Below are positions 45,885 through 57,151 of a stretch of DNA of 64,000 nt, in pieces. The DNA is from Pleurodeles waltl (taxonomy: Eukaryota; Chordata; Amphibia; Caudata; Salamandridae). The notes beneath the pieces were generated by a model. It was given only the letters and a program-made list of their open reading frames with translations, searched no databases and was not told the DNA's origin. Made by a program: the position numbers and the translations under genes. The first letter of the stretch is position 1. Each line of letters opens with the position of its first letter. The stretch covers positions 22,851,426 to 22,915,425 of the forward strand of contig NC_090447.1 in NCBI RefSeq assembly GCF_031143425.1, written 5' to 3'.

Positions 45885-47202
45885 CTTTGAACCCTTAATT
45901 GTAATCATTACCTTCCCTTCCCCATGTTTTAACAGTGTTTAGTTACATTGGGTTTTAGATAGGTTTGCATAGGTCAGTTAGCGAAGTGTAGGTTAGTTTT
46001 AGGACATAGTTTGTATAGTTAGGGGAGTGGGTATTTGGGATTTTACTTTTTTAGCATTTTGGGGGGGTGGGTTATGTTCTTGGGTATGTGAGTAAACAAT
46101 AATTAAAAAAAGAAAAAAGAAATTAAATTTTGAAAAAAATACAAACAAATATATATTTGTTTAGGAAAAATAGGTTCAGTTAGTCAATGTGTAGCTGTAG
46201 TTAATGTTGTCCTTGTTGTCTGATACTTCTTAAGAGGGCAAGGGGGGTCAATGTTTAACGTGTGGTGTTACATGTATGGGATAAGTTCAGTTAAGATAAG
46301 TTAGCTGCAGGTATAAGTTATTATTAAATGGCATAGGTTAGGGTGGTGTAGGTTAGTATGTAGTTTAGGAAATTGATAGGTAGAAATCTTTTGGCATTAT
46401 TAAATCTTTTTTTTGCTACAATGTGGTCTCCATAATGATTAACTATCGGGGTGGTGTCATGTCTGCACAGCTCAGGTTAGACAAATGCCTTTGGGTGTGC
46501 ATCTAATAGTGATTTACATGTTTGACTAGGTGTATCCCTTATGGCCAAGTACCTGTCAGATTGGCAGCGCTATTGCATCAGCTACTCAATACAATACTCA
46601 GCACTGTACATGACACTTTGGTTGTTCATGGCTACACATCCCAAAACTGGTTATCTGGCACCATCAATTTGAGTTGGTAAGTAATGTGACATTCCTTGGT
46701 TAAGAGTTTAGAACATTGCATTCCACCTTAATTGGAAAATTGATACTGCCACACTCATGGCATCCCCTCACAGTCTTAAATATGTCTAATTTGGTTGTCA
46801 CATAGATGTTGTACTGGTGCAACCATCCTAAACTTTTCTAGACACTTGTATTTTATATCATACAAGCCATTGCTAAACTTCCAGAGCGGTACCTATTTAA
46901 TTACATGAATGGAAGACTCAGAAAAGTTTTTCCAGTCCACAATGCTATCAGTCACCTTAATCATTTTTCAGTCAATGTGTGTGGCTTGGTGTCTGACACA
47001 AAGCCACACAGTTCCTTTTGTTAAGTACTCAGTGTATTGGCTTCACACAATGCATACAGTTCAAACAGTTAATGGATCACTGACAAAAGCAACACATAGA
47101 TTACTTTACTAATGTATTTACATGCGCAAGTTCTGTTTCAGATTATGTACAGTATATTGACACCATGAGAGATCCCAAGCCATTAAAAGTCCGGTCAGAA
47201 TC
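45885..47202. other. Harbinger body or flank, no recognised gene
   Basis: AT-rich with GTTAGTTTAGG-type words. A-rich runs at about 46104-46150 could mark an old retroelement tail. Nothing coding. Confidence 0.3.
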
Positions 47203-49738
47203 TGTAGGAAAATACCATCTCGCCTGGCTTGTTACCCCCATTTTTACATGTATGTCAGTTTGTTTTTGCCTGTCTCACTGGGATTCTGCTAGCCAGGACC
47301 CCAGTGCTCATAGTTTGTGGGCTGAATGTGTGTACCTGTGTAGTGACTACCTGTGTATCTCCATTGACCTGTGTCACTGAGGCTCTGCTAACCAGAACCT
47401 CAGTGCTTATGCTCTCTCTGCCTTTATAATTGTCACTATAGGCTAGTGACTATTTTCACCAATTCTAATTGGCACACTAAACACCCTTGTAATTCGCTAG
47501 TATATGGTACCTAGGTACCCAGGGTACTGGGGTTCCAGGAGATCCCTATGGGCTGCAGCATTTCTTTTGCCACCCATAGGAATCTCAGACAAATCTTACA
47601 CAGGACTGCCACTGCAGCCTGAGTGAATAACGCACACGTTATTTCACAGCCATTTTACACTGCGCTTAAGTAACTCATAAGTCACCTATATGTCTAACCT
47701 TCACTTAGTGAAGGCTAGGTGCAAAGTTACTAAGTGTGAGGGCACCCTTGCACTAGCAAAGGTGCCCCCACATAGTTCAGGGCAATTTCCCCCGGACTTT
47801 GTGAGTGCGGGGACACTATTACCCGCATGCAGTGCATATAGGTCAATACCTACATGTAGCTTCACAAATGTAACATGTCTAAGATCATGGAATTGTCCCC
47901 CCATACCAAATCTGGTATTGGGGTGCCAATTCCATGCATCCCTGGGGCTCCACTATGGACCCCGTGTACTGCCAAACCAGCTCTCTAGGGTTTTCTCTGC
48001 AGCTACAGCTGCTGTCACCCCACAGACAGGGTTCTGCCCTCCTGGGGTCTGGGCAGCCCAGTCCCAGGAAGGCAGAGCAAAGGATTTCCTCTGATAGAGG
48101 GTGTTACACCCTCTCCCTTTGGAAATAGGTGTTAAGGGCTGGGGAGGAGTAGCCTCTCCCAGCCTCTGGAAATGCTTTGAAGGGCACAGATGTAGCCCTC
48201 CTTGCATAAGCCAGTCTACACTGGTTTAGGGAACCCCCAGTCCCTGCTCTGGCGTGAAAAATTTGGAGAAGATAAGTCCTTACCTCCCCTCTCCAGATAG
48301 TAATCCTGTGCACCATGTTAACTGAAGCTGCTAGGGATTCTGTGCACTTTTGCAAGGAATCATTCGTGCACACCCAAGCCCAGGTCCCCAGCACTTCGTC
48401 CTGCATTGCTCAACTCTCTGAATTGACCTCCGGCTTTGTAGGACCCTCTTTTGTAGTGTTGAGATGACCGTCATGGTCAGTCTTCTTGAACATGTGTTCA
48501 AGGACTTCTGCGGGTGCTGCCTTCTTGTGTGTGGGATCTCTGTATTGCTGAGGGCTCCCTCTGTCTCCTCTCCCAAGTGGTGATATCCTAGTCCTTCCTG
48601 GGCAACACCCTTTTCCTTCTACCGTAACTGTTGCAGCTAGCAAGGCTTGTTTGCAGTCTTTCTCCAAAAAACAACTCATCATCCTCCAGCACTCTGTAGG
48701 ACATCTTCTGCATGAAGGAGAAATTTCTAGCACCTTTCAATGTTAAAGAATCTACAGCTTCTTCCATCCAGAGGCAGCCATTTTGCACCTTTATCCGGGG
48801 TTTAGTGGGCTCCTGACCCCCTGGACACTTTCACGACTCTTGGGCTTAGACCCCTTCCTTTACAGGTCCTCAGGTCCAGGAATCCGTCTTCAGTGCTTTG
48901 CAGTCTGATGTGGTCTTTGCAGAATCCTCTATCACGAGTTTAGTGTGTTTCTGGGGAAATAGTAGTACTTTACTCCTACTTTTCAGGGTCTTGGGATGGG
49001 TATCTTGGACACCCTTAGTGTTTTCTTACACTCCCAGTGACCCTCTACACACTACACTAGCCTAGGGGTCCATTCGTGGTTCGCGTTCCACTTTCTTAGT
49101 ATATGGTTTGTGTTGCCCCTAGGCCTATTGCATTCTACAGTGTTTGCACTACTTTCTGACTGTTTTACTTACCTGATTTTGGTATGTGTGTATATTTTGT
49201 GTATTTTACTTACCTCCTAAGGGAGTATATCCTCTGAGATATTTTTGGCACATTGGGGGTCATTCCGACCCCCTTCCCGCGATCCTGTTCCTGGCGGTTT
49301 TTACCGCCAGAACAGGATGGCGGGAACGGGTGTTGTGGGGCCCCTGGGGCCCCTGCACTGCCCATGCCACTGGCATGGGCAGTGCAGGGGCCCCCTAACA
49401 GGGCCCCATAAAGATTTTCAGTGTCTGCTTTGCAGACACTGAAAATCGCGACGGGTGCCACTGCACCCGTCGCACCCCTTCAACTCCGCCGGCTCCATTC
49501 GGAGCTGGCTTCATTGTAGAAGGGGGTTTCCCGCTGGGCCGGCGGGCGGCCTTCTGGCGGTCGCCCGCCAGCCCAGCGGGAAAGCCAGAATGGCCTCTGC
49601 GGTCATTCGGCGGTTCCCGCCAGGGAATGACCCCCATTGTCACTAAAATAAAGTACCTTTATTTTTTAGTAACTCTGAGTATTGTGTTTCTTATGATATA
49701 GTACCTATATGATATAAGTGGTGTAGTAGGAACTCAAG
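47203..49738 (+). mobile_element. LTR-like element, family A (A2), deleted copy
   Basis: Starts TGTAGGAAAATACCATC (preceded by GAATC) and parallels 38883-41853, but it jumps at about 48255 (GGCGTGAAAAATTTGGAG), skipping several hundred bases including the CTATTTAGGG block, and stops at about 49738 without the CCTCCTACA end. AATAAAGTACCTTTATTTTT is at 49647. A MITE interrupts it at 49255-49635. Confidence 0.7.
49255..49635. mobile_element. Hairpin-rich 381-bp MITE
   Basis: Perfect 12-bp inverted termini GGGGGTCATTCC / GGAATGACCCCC. The host sequence reads CACATTGTCAC when the insert is removed, matching the other family A copy (CATATTTTCAT). The duplication can be read as ATT (3 bp) or as CATTG (5 bp with one G fewer in the terminus). 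Inside are three strong hairpins: CTGCACTGCCCATGCCA and its complement, TTTTCAGTGTCTGC/GCAGACACTGAAAA, and GCGACGGGTGC/GCACCCGTCGC. No ORF. Confidence 0.85.
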
Positions 49739-50028
49739 GGTGGTGTGAGAGTGACAAGTAGGTGTCTGAGGTCATTGTATGTCCCATGAATTTAGTTGTT
49801 AAATGTGTGTTGCATTGTGCATCACACAGAGGGCAAAATGTATATGTAGATGGTGCATTGATCCTGAGGTACTGCTTTCCTTGCGGCCCCCTTGCCCCAG
49901 CTAACAACACCATGTATACACATAATTTACTTTACTGTTCACCATGGTGGGCATTTCTACAGTAGCCTCATGAGTTATGGCACTATTGTGGTGCTTTACT
50001 GCATTGGCAAAATAAATGATGGCACCAG
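49739..50028. other. No recognised feature
   Basis: Unassigned 290 bp between the truncated family A copy and Gypsy copy 3. Confidence 0.3.
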
Positions 50029-50396
50029 TGCACCGTCACCTGCAAGGTTCTTTATGTATTTGATTATCTTTTTTGTCATTTGTTTCTTCTAGTGTGTTGA
50101 TTAAATCATCAAATTTTTCGATCAAGGCAGTCCATCTGGGACCAACATTATGCTTTTTTTCTGGTATCAAACAAAAGTGGTGATTTCAAGAAAACAGCAG
50201 CGTCATAGCCAGTCATGGACCTCACTGCTGTTGAGAGTAGGTCCATCTCCAGCACCATCTGCAGTGTGCTAGGTCCTGCTCCATTTATACCATCTCTTAG
50301 CCCCAGCTTCAGGCTTGCATCAGTGTTGTCGCAGCTGACCTGATGTCGTATGACCTCTTCTTCATCACTGATGGTGAATGGCTGCTTTTTGTCATG
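50029..50396 (-). pseudogene. Gypsy gag fragment, copy 3 (left part)
   Basis: Parallels 5755-6120 of copy 1 almost base for base (TATTTGATTATCTTTTTTGT, ATGCTTTTTT, CAGTCATGGACC, CTTTTTGTCATG). The left end is truncated. CTGCTTTTTGTCATG at 50382-50396 is repeated at 52459-52473 on the other side of a Penelope-like insertion. Confidence 0.75.
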
Positions 50397-52458
50397 TTCT
50401 TACAAATAACCCACTATTTCCCACATAACTGGGTAATCTAAACTGAAAAGCACACAATGTTCATTGGGGAATCAGTCAGCGTTTAAATGCCAATATTATT
50501 CCTGTGGGGTTGCAGGTATGAAATATGCCAGTGATCTTTATTGAGCACGATGTATTTAAGACCGCTTTCAGTTTTTATCCATTAAATGCTCCCGGATTTG
50601 GATGGTTTTTAAGTATTGAAACTGCATTGAGTTCATTGAAAAAGAGTTTGCTGAATTGGAGGAAAAAATATTGGAGGACAAAATGATTTCAGATGCTAAA
50701 GATTTTTTGAAAAATCTCTAAGCCTCCACTGTGGAATTCCTTAGAATAAAAATATTAAAAAAGATAGACAATCTTCAGAAAGACATTAGAAAGTACAATA
50801 AAGAACAAACTTATCCTTGTTTGAGAAAATACTTCTATCAACAAGGTCCAAATTCTGGGGGCTTCCAACACAAAAGGCTCACGTTTTCTAAAAGTACTTT
50901 GTCAGGCTCTGACCGTGATAATGCTTCAGGGGGTACTACGAGCCTTAGATTTGGCCCGGTCCATCCACATCTGATCAGCCTTTTTTACCCTGGGGCCTGA
51001 GGGCCAGAGACCCCAAATGGGGCAGATTAAAGAACACAAGACGAGGATGCTACAGGAATCAGTACACTCCAGGCTTCCCTCAAACACGGAACCAGTATTA
51101 CGAATGGTAAATGCCCAGTTATCTACTAAAGATTCTGAAATGGTAGAGGCTCTGTTTTCTATTAAGGATTCTGAAACAGTCCCCATTTTCAATTTATCAT
51201 CACATGATCTTAGTTATACTGAAATTTAAGTTTTAAGCTTGGGCTTATCCTTTGTTCCTACCAGACAGAATGAACCTTTTACGACACAAATTGAAGTGTA
51301 TAAATTCTTCAGAGCTTTGAGATTGAAATATTTTTTTCAGTTTACACCAATGAATGAACATCAAGATATTACAGGTTTGCATTGCCCTTCGACTTTTTAT
51401 CCACCAACAAACCTCGTGACTAAAGAACTGATAACCTTTGAAAATGTAGTCTTGGCTGAAATGGAACAGGTTTTGAAACAAAATAGATGTGAAATACAAT
51501 TTCTCCAAAATACAGCAAGCTGCCTTGGACTCGCTGGCTTGTTGAAAAGATATTGTAATAAAGCCAGCAGCAAAGGGGGTAGCATCATTATGCAAGATAA
51601 AAAAGGATTATGATTCAGAAATAATGAGACAATTACTGAACCCTAGTCATTATCAGAGATTACCTGGGAATCCTACTCCAGCTATCAGAAAAGAAATATT
51701 TCCACTGATCTTGACAGGGTGACATGGACAGTGGTTGAGTCAGAAAGAATTTGACTACTTCAATAGAGATGATTATACTATACTGTCTTTTTGTACATTC
51801 CCTAAGATTTATAAAGATGAGAAAAAGCCCCCTGGAAGACCTATTGTGGCAGGTTGCCAATCTGTTTGACAACCTCTGGCTGAATATGTGGATTTTTTCA
51901 TTAAACCATTTGTCACATCTATAAGATCTTGTACACGCGATAGTTTGGCAGTGATTACGAAGCAACAATTATTGAGATTTAATACACTTTGACTCTGTCC
52001 TGAGGATGGTCTCATGGATGGTTTGAGCCTTGGGAGACAGAAACGGTGAACTTATACTCTCCGTGGCACAATTCTTCGCATGAGCGGCTAGAGTCCCTTA
52101 GGAGTGATTTTCTGATTGTTTGAAAGACTGCATATAGGACTCAAACCTTTTTTTGGTTAGAGTCAGGAGGTTTGGTGTTCTCCTTCTGTCCCTTGGATGT
52201 AAAGGGATTGTGGACAAGAGGGGTCACCAGTGCATTTGTATAAAACACAAAAAATCTCTTTGTTGCTTTGCTATGTTGATGTATATATTATTAGTGAATA
52301 TATAAAAAATCTTCATTTTCCCAGAAACAAATTACACCCTGTTTGAAGATTTATTCATTTATGGAATTTAATCTATGGTTAATTACAACATTAATGGCAT
52401 TTAATATCACTGAAATATTTGTATGCAAATGACTCCTCCATGAACATCGTGTGCTTTA
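50397..52458 (+). pseudogene. Penelope-like retroelement, 5'-truncated, broken RT
   Basis: 2,062 bp between perfect 15-bp duplications CTGCTTTTTGTCATG. The plus strand carries the N-terminal and palm part of a Penelope-type reverse transcriptase: a basic N-terminal region (50731-51000, KKIDNLQKDIRKYNKEQ), GLSFVPTRQNEPF (51240), a KASSKGGSIIMQDKKGL-type motif (51560-51613), LNPSHYQRL, and FPKIYKDEKKPPGRPIVAG (51798-51856), the hallmark PKIHK..PPGRPIVS motif. Stops at 51719 and in CQSV* (51868-51870) and later frame changes kill it. The YADD box and the GIY-YIG endonuclease are not recognisable. Such elements prime reverse transcription at chromosomal nicks. The family call is confident; the subclade is not. 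Confidence 0.85.
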
Positions 52459-52968
52459 CTGCTTTTTGTCATGAGCATGGTCCTCACCGCTCTCAAATTT
52501 CTGCATTGTACCTGGTTTTCACTGCCTTTAGCATTTCTTGGTACCTGGATGCTTTCTACTCTTGGTGCGCTTTGGCACCAGGCTATCGCATACTTCTGAG
52601 CTTCTCTGTACCTGGTTGTCACTGCCTTAGTGCTATCGTACCACATGTGTGCTGGCTATGTGTTGTGTTGTGACGCAGTACCTCTTCTTTTAGCCTTCCC
52701 AACAGATTCTGGACCATCAGTGACTGAACTTTCCATAGGGTCTTCGCCATCTTCAAATGCCTTGCTCTGGCTGAAGTGGTGCCTGAACTCCACAGGCACC
52801 AACCATTGACGGCTTCACTTCACCTGAGGCGCACGTGGTATGCATGAGCAGTTTGCTGGACCTCAGCAAACGCTTAGGGAGAGCACCCTTGTTACTTCGG
52901 GTTACAGATCCCCTAACTCATCACCAGCTGCAGTATCCTCCCCAGCCCAGAAGCATGCACATGACCAC
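52459..52968 (-). pseudogene. Gypsy gag and 5' leader, copy 3 (right part)
   Basis: Resumes the gag sequence where the left part stopped (GTCATGAGCATGGTCCTCAC, matching 6114 onward), with CCTTTAGCATTTCTTGGTACC as in copy 1. Beyond 52660 is leader sequence not present in copy 1, leading to the LTR. Confidence 0.7.
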
Positions 52969-53132
52969 ACCACACGGAGCTCTGTAGTGCATGTCTTTAT
53001 TCTTAATATTACAACCATTAACTACTGTACGCTTTGCATCACAAACTTTGTTAACCAGACACACCAAAACAATTCTGTCAATCTTCTACAGAGTCCATCA
53101 GGGATCAGAAAGGTCCCGCTATACGTATTTAC
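52969..53132 (-). mobile_element. Gypsy 5' LTR, copy 3
   Basis: Shares AATAAAGACATGCACTAC and the GACTCTGTAGAAGATTGAC block with the LTRs at 22711 and 62783. The first ~10 bases of the sense LTR (TGTAGTGTCC) are missing, and it joins a ~130-bp tandem unit directly. Confidence 0.6.
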
Positions 53133-53209
53133 CATATTTATCATTAAAGTAATGACACACAAAGTGAAAGCACTGGGGGCAGAAGGGTGAAGTGTGACTC
53201 TGGGAGGTA
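53133..53209. repeat. Interrupted ~130-bp tandem unit (left part)
   Basis: TATCATTAAAGTAATGACAC, then GGGTGAAGTGTGACTCTGGG, as in the arrays at 22 kb and 62 kb. The unit resumes at 54192 (TTATGTACAAACCTGTCAAA) after a 968-bp insertion. Confidence 0.65.
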
Positions 53210-54177
53210 ATGCACATCAAAATTGCACACACGATTCCAAAAAGATAGGTTCTTCATAGGCCAATAGGTTCTACATACCACAGAAAAGAAAAAGTTATTT
53301 CTTTTAAAGCACAAGCCCTCACTCACCTTACGGTGACATGCTTCATCATAGGGCTGTGCTCCTCGTCAGGCTGGCGCTGCAATGCCTGACGGGCCCCACG
53401 AGGGGGCTCTTTGCCGGAGATCTTGTTTAAGGAGAAATGCACAACCGGTCAAAAAGAAGTGTGGAGGATTGGTATAGTAGTGGTTAAAATTGTCTAGAGG
53501 TAGAAAATAAATACGTCTTTAATTTGGTATAGATACCTCTGACAAGGTTAAAAACAATAAATAGGGAAATGGTAAAATAATGTCTACGCTCCCCATAAAA
53601 AGAGACCTGTGATGTAGAGTAGCACAGGGGACCCTGTGTCTACTTGCGTCATTTATACTACTCCCCAATGTGAGAGTCAGTAATTGCTATTAATAATAAT
53701 TTCTCTTTTTATGGGGAGCGTAGACATTATTTTACCATTTCCCTATTTATTGTTTTTAACCTTGTCAGAGGTATCTACACCAAATTAAAGACGTATTTAT
53801 TTTCTACCTCTAGACAATTTTAACCACTACTATACCAATCCTCCACACTTCTTTTTGACCGGTTGTGCATTTCTCCTTAAACAAGATCTCCGGCAAAGAG
53901 CCCCCTCGTGGGGCCCGTCAGGCATTGCAGCGCCAGCCTGACGAGGAGCACAGCCCTATGATGAAGCATGTCACCGTAAGGTGAGTGAGGGCTTGTGCTT
54001 TAAAAGAAATAACTTTTTCTTTTCTGTGGTATGTAGAACCTATTGGCCTATGAAGAACCTTTCTTTTTGGAATCGTGTGTGCAATTTTGATGTGCATTAT
54101 ATTGGGAACTTCACACACGGGACCAGGAGTCTTTTCTCCGAATATCCCTTTCTTTTGCCCCTCCTTTGTTGGTTTTT
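53210..54177 (+). mobile_element. Palindromic retroinsertion (two 396-bp arms)
   Basis: Left arm 53210-53605 and right arm 53702-54097 are reverse complements over all 396 positions with two mismatches by eye (sites near 53245 and 53533) and no gap. A 96-bp spacer separates them, and an 80-bp unique tail ends TTGTTGGTTTTT. The whole is bordered by the 15-bp duplication TGACTCTGGGAGGTA (53195-53209, 54177-54191; one base shared with the tail). A duplication of this length points to target-primed reverse transcription. The left arm begins exactly at the duplication. Inverted terminal modules are known in Penelope-like elements. I see no similarity to the Penelope copy at 50.4 kb. Identical short ORFs on opposite strands (starting MSEGLCFKRNNFFF) simply reflect the palindrome. 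Confidence 0.85.
53938..53972 (+). ncRNA. Degenerate hammerhead-like core (right arm)
   Basis: CTGACGA, then GG...CC, then GAAGCATGTC: the order and most core residues of the compact hammerheads found in Penelope-like elements (canonical GAAAC...GTC). The stem III equivalent is a G-U and a C-G pair with a 2-nt loop. Stem I is not convincing and stem II has extra bases. The same motif is on the minus strand at 53335-53369 in the other arm. Confidence 0.3.
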
Positions 54178-54191
54178 GACTCTGGGAGGTA

Positions 54192-55012
54192 GCCTTTTAT
54201 GTACAAACCTGTCAAATCACCCTCATCTGATGGGCCTTACCTGTCTTTTACTTCAAATCATTAACCTGATGAATAAAATGCCTCCACAGCCTTTAATAGA
54301 CTCACTCACTCCTCAAGCTTATATCACCTTCCAAAAAAGTGTTCACCCTCAAATGGCATTAATGGGATACCCTCTTATACCACTGATGTCACTGACATCT
54401 TTGAAGTAACAGGTTGACAGGCAGGTTTATGGGATGGTAGGGTCAGAGGCCTTCTGAGGATATGGGGCCTCCTGGGTTCCTCCAATCTCATCAATGTTCC
54501 CAGGGGAGTGGAAGGACCCCAGACTCTACCTTCTGGTGTCTGTAAGCTACTAAATCTAGTAATGGCTCTCCTGGGAGTGAGACTGTGACTCAGGGCCAAC
54601 AGAAAGTGACAAGTGCACAGGAAGGAGGGCAGCTCAGGGAGTGAAACACTAGCTGTTTAGATGCGTGTGCTGAGATGGGTGAGAACAAATGCAAATCTAA
54701 CAGGGACTACTCGGCCTCTCAGCCTTCTGGGATCGAAATGCCGAGAACTTTATACATAGTCATTCCCAGTAAATGAGAGTGTCTGGTTGGAGGTGTATTA
54801 CAGTACTACACATCACTTCATGGCCCCTTCAGAGCACTTTATTATAATTAAAATATGCATAGTTTAATGTCCTATTTACAGCGAGAGAAATTATGCATAT
54901 GTACTATTAGACAGAATGTAGAAAAACAGGTTATCAAAAGTGATGAAAGTTATCACCTAGGAAGAGAAAAAAGTAAGATGAGAAAGAAATAAGAAAAGCA
55001 AGATAAGGCGAC
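54192..55012. other. End of the tandem unit and unassigned sequence
   Basis: 54192-54235 completes the interrupted ~130-bp unit; the rest to 55007 is unassigned. GCGAC at 55008-55012 is the left target duplication of the next element. Confidence 0.4.
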
Positions 55013-57146
55013 TGTTAGACTTTTCATTCTTGGTGTGGTCTCCCTTAACTTTTTGCCTCTCTTCCTCAGGTTGTTGATGTGTGCTGGACTCTGATTTTGC
55101 TATTTGTTTTACTCTGGGCACTTTACCACTGCTAACCAGTGCTAAAGTGCAAGTGCACCTTTACAAAATGTGTATGTGACTGGTTTATCCATGATTGGTA
55201 TATTTGATTTACTAGTAAGTCCCTAGTAAAGGGCACTAGATGTGCCAGGGCCTGTAAATCAAATGCTACTAGTGGGCCTGCAGCACTGGTTGTGCCACCC
55301 ACATAAGTAGCTCTGTAATCATGACTCAGACCTGCCATTCCAGTGTCTGTGTGTGCAGTTTTACCTGTAAATTCGACTTGGCAAGTGTACCCACTTGCCA
55401 GGCCTAAACCTTCCCTTTTCTTACATGTCAGACACCCCTAAGGTAGGCCCTGGGTAGCCCCAAGGGCAGGGTGCAGTGTATGGTTGAGGTAGGACATACA
55501 GTAATGTGTTTTATATGTCCTGACAGTGAAATATTGCTAAATACGTTTTTCACTGTTGCAAGGCCTGTCCCTCTAATAGGTTAACATGGAGGCTACCTTT
55601 AAATCTGATTAAAGTGTAGATTCCCTTTGGGAGTGGGTGGACATGTGGAGTATGGGGTCTCTGAGCTCACAATTTAAAAATACATCTTTTAGTAAAGTTG
55701 ATTTTAAGATTGTGCGTTTGAAAATGCCACTTTTAGAAAGTGAGCATTTTCTTGCTTATACCATTTCTGTGACTCTGCCTGTTTGTGGATTCCCTGTCTG
55801 GGTCAATTTGACAGTTGGGCTGGTTGCACCTCACACTAGACAGTGACACAAAGGGAGCTGGGGTGTAGCCCGCATATCCTGATGAGCCATCTGTGCTAGG
55901 AGGGAGGGGAGGAGTGGTCACTCGCACCTGAAAGGGCTGTGCCTGCCCTCAAACAATGTAGTCTCCAACCCCCTGGTGAGTGTCTGGGGCCTGGCCTGGG
56001 CAAGGCAGGATTTCACATTCCAAAGAGACTTTACTTTGAAGTAGGCCTACTTCAAAGGAGAAACTGGGTATAAGAAGGGCACCCAAAAACACAGACTTTA
56101 GAACACTTCTGGAAACAAGAAGGAACCTCTGCCTGGAGAAGAGCTGAAGAGCTGAGGAGAAGTGCTGCCCTGCCTGTGACTGTGCTTTGTGGAGCTATCC
56201 TGCAGTTGATGCTTCTGCCAGAGTAAGAGGGCAAAGACTGGACTTTGTATGCCTTCCATCTTGTGAGGAAATCTCCAAGGGCTTGAGTTAGAGCTTGCCT
56301 CCTGTTGGTTGAAGTCTCAGGGACAGCAAAGACTTCTCTCTGCCAGCACCTGGAGTCTTTGGAGAGACTCCTGCTCTGACAAGTGGTGCCCTATCCAGTC
56401 CCTGGGCCCTTGAAAGGAAAGCTGGTGGAAATCCAAGGAAATCGACTTCGGACGACTTCGGACCGACGCCGCTGCTGAATCCAGTGACGCCGCCTGCACC
56501 CGATGCCGTGACCTTCACTGGAACGCGACACTCTTCGCCGGCCCGATGCCGCTGCTGCCCCGCGGAAGTCCGCGACTCCGTGGAAGTCGCCGCACCACGT
56601 CGTGACCGATGCCGCTCGAAGTGCGCGGATTCAATGTTTCGCACAGACGCCGCGATCCCCGACTTCGCGCATCGGCTTGTTTTCACTCTTCACCAAAGGT
56701 ACTGTACTTGGGGGTCTACACGACTCCGTGTCCGGCGCCGCTGGTGTCGGCTTGTTGGGAACGACTCCGTCACGACGCCGTGTTAACATCTCATTGAAGC
56801 ATTTTTTGTTTCTAAGCGCAATTTTGAGTTTAATCTTTAAAAATTCATAACTTGACTTGTGTATGTTGGATTTTTGTCGTTTTGGTCTTGTTTTGTTTCG
56901 ATAAATATTTCCCATTTTTCTAAACCTGTGTTGTGTCATTTTGTAGTGTTTTCATTAAGTTACTGTGTGTGTTGGTACAAATACTTTACACCTAGCACTC
57001 TGAAGTTCAGCCTACTGCTCTGCCAAGCTACCAAGGGGGTAAGCAGGGGTTAGCTGAGGATGATTCTCTTTTACCCTGACTAGAGTGAGGGTCCCTGCTT
57101 GAACAGGGGGTAACCTGACTGTCAACCAAAGACCCCATTTCTAACA
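55013..57146 (+). mobile_element. LTR-like element, family C, complete
   Basis: 2,134 bp from TGTTAGACTTTTCATTC to ACCCCATTTCTAACA, flanked by a perfect 5-bp duplication GCGAC (55008-55012, 57147-57151). TG...CA ends and a CGATAAATATTTCCC region near 56900 suit an LTR-type structure. No coding domains. The copies at 9435-10737 (truncated) and 41895-44637 (reverse) belong to the same family. The perfect duplication and retained CpGs suggest it is the youngest of the three. Confidence 0.78.
56440..56790 (+). promoter_or_regulatory. CpG-rich core of the family C element
   Basis: Dense CG dinucleotides (CGACTTCGGACGACTTCGGA, CCGACGCCGC, TCCGTGTCCGGCGCCG) in an otherwise CpG-poor window. It may mark a promoter-like region or recent, not yet decayed sequence. 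Function is not demonstrable from sequence. Confidence 0.35.
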
Positions 57147-57151
57147 GCGAC

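Noticed and set aside
53144..54409. Two ORFs beginning with the same ~40 residues on opposite strands
   Set aside because: This is the palindrome read from both arms, not a duplicated gene.
54700..54780. U2 snRNA-like sequence (CGGCCTCTCAGCCTTCTGGG)
   Set aside because: Only a superficial match to the start of U2. The following conserved bases and a promoter are absent.
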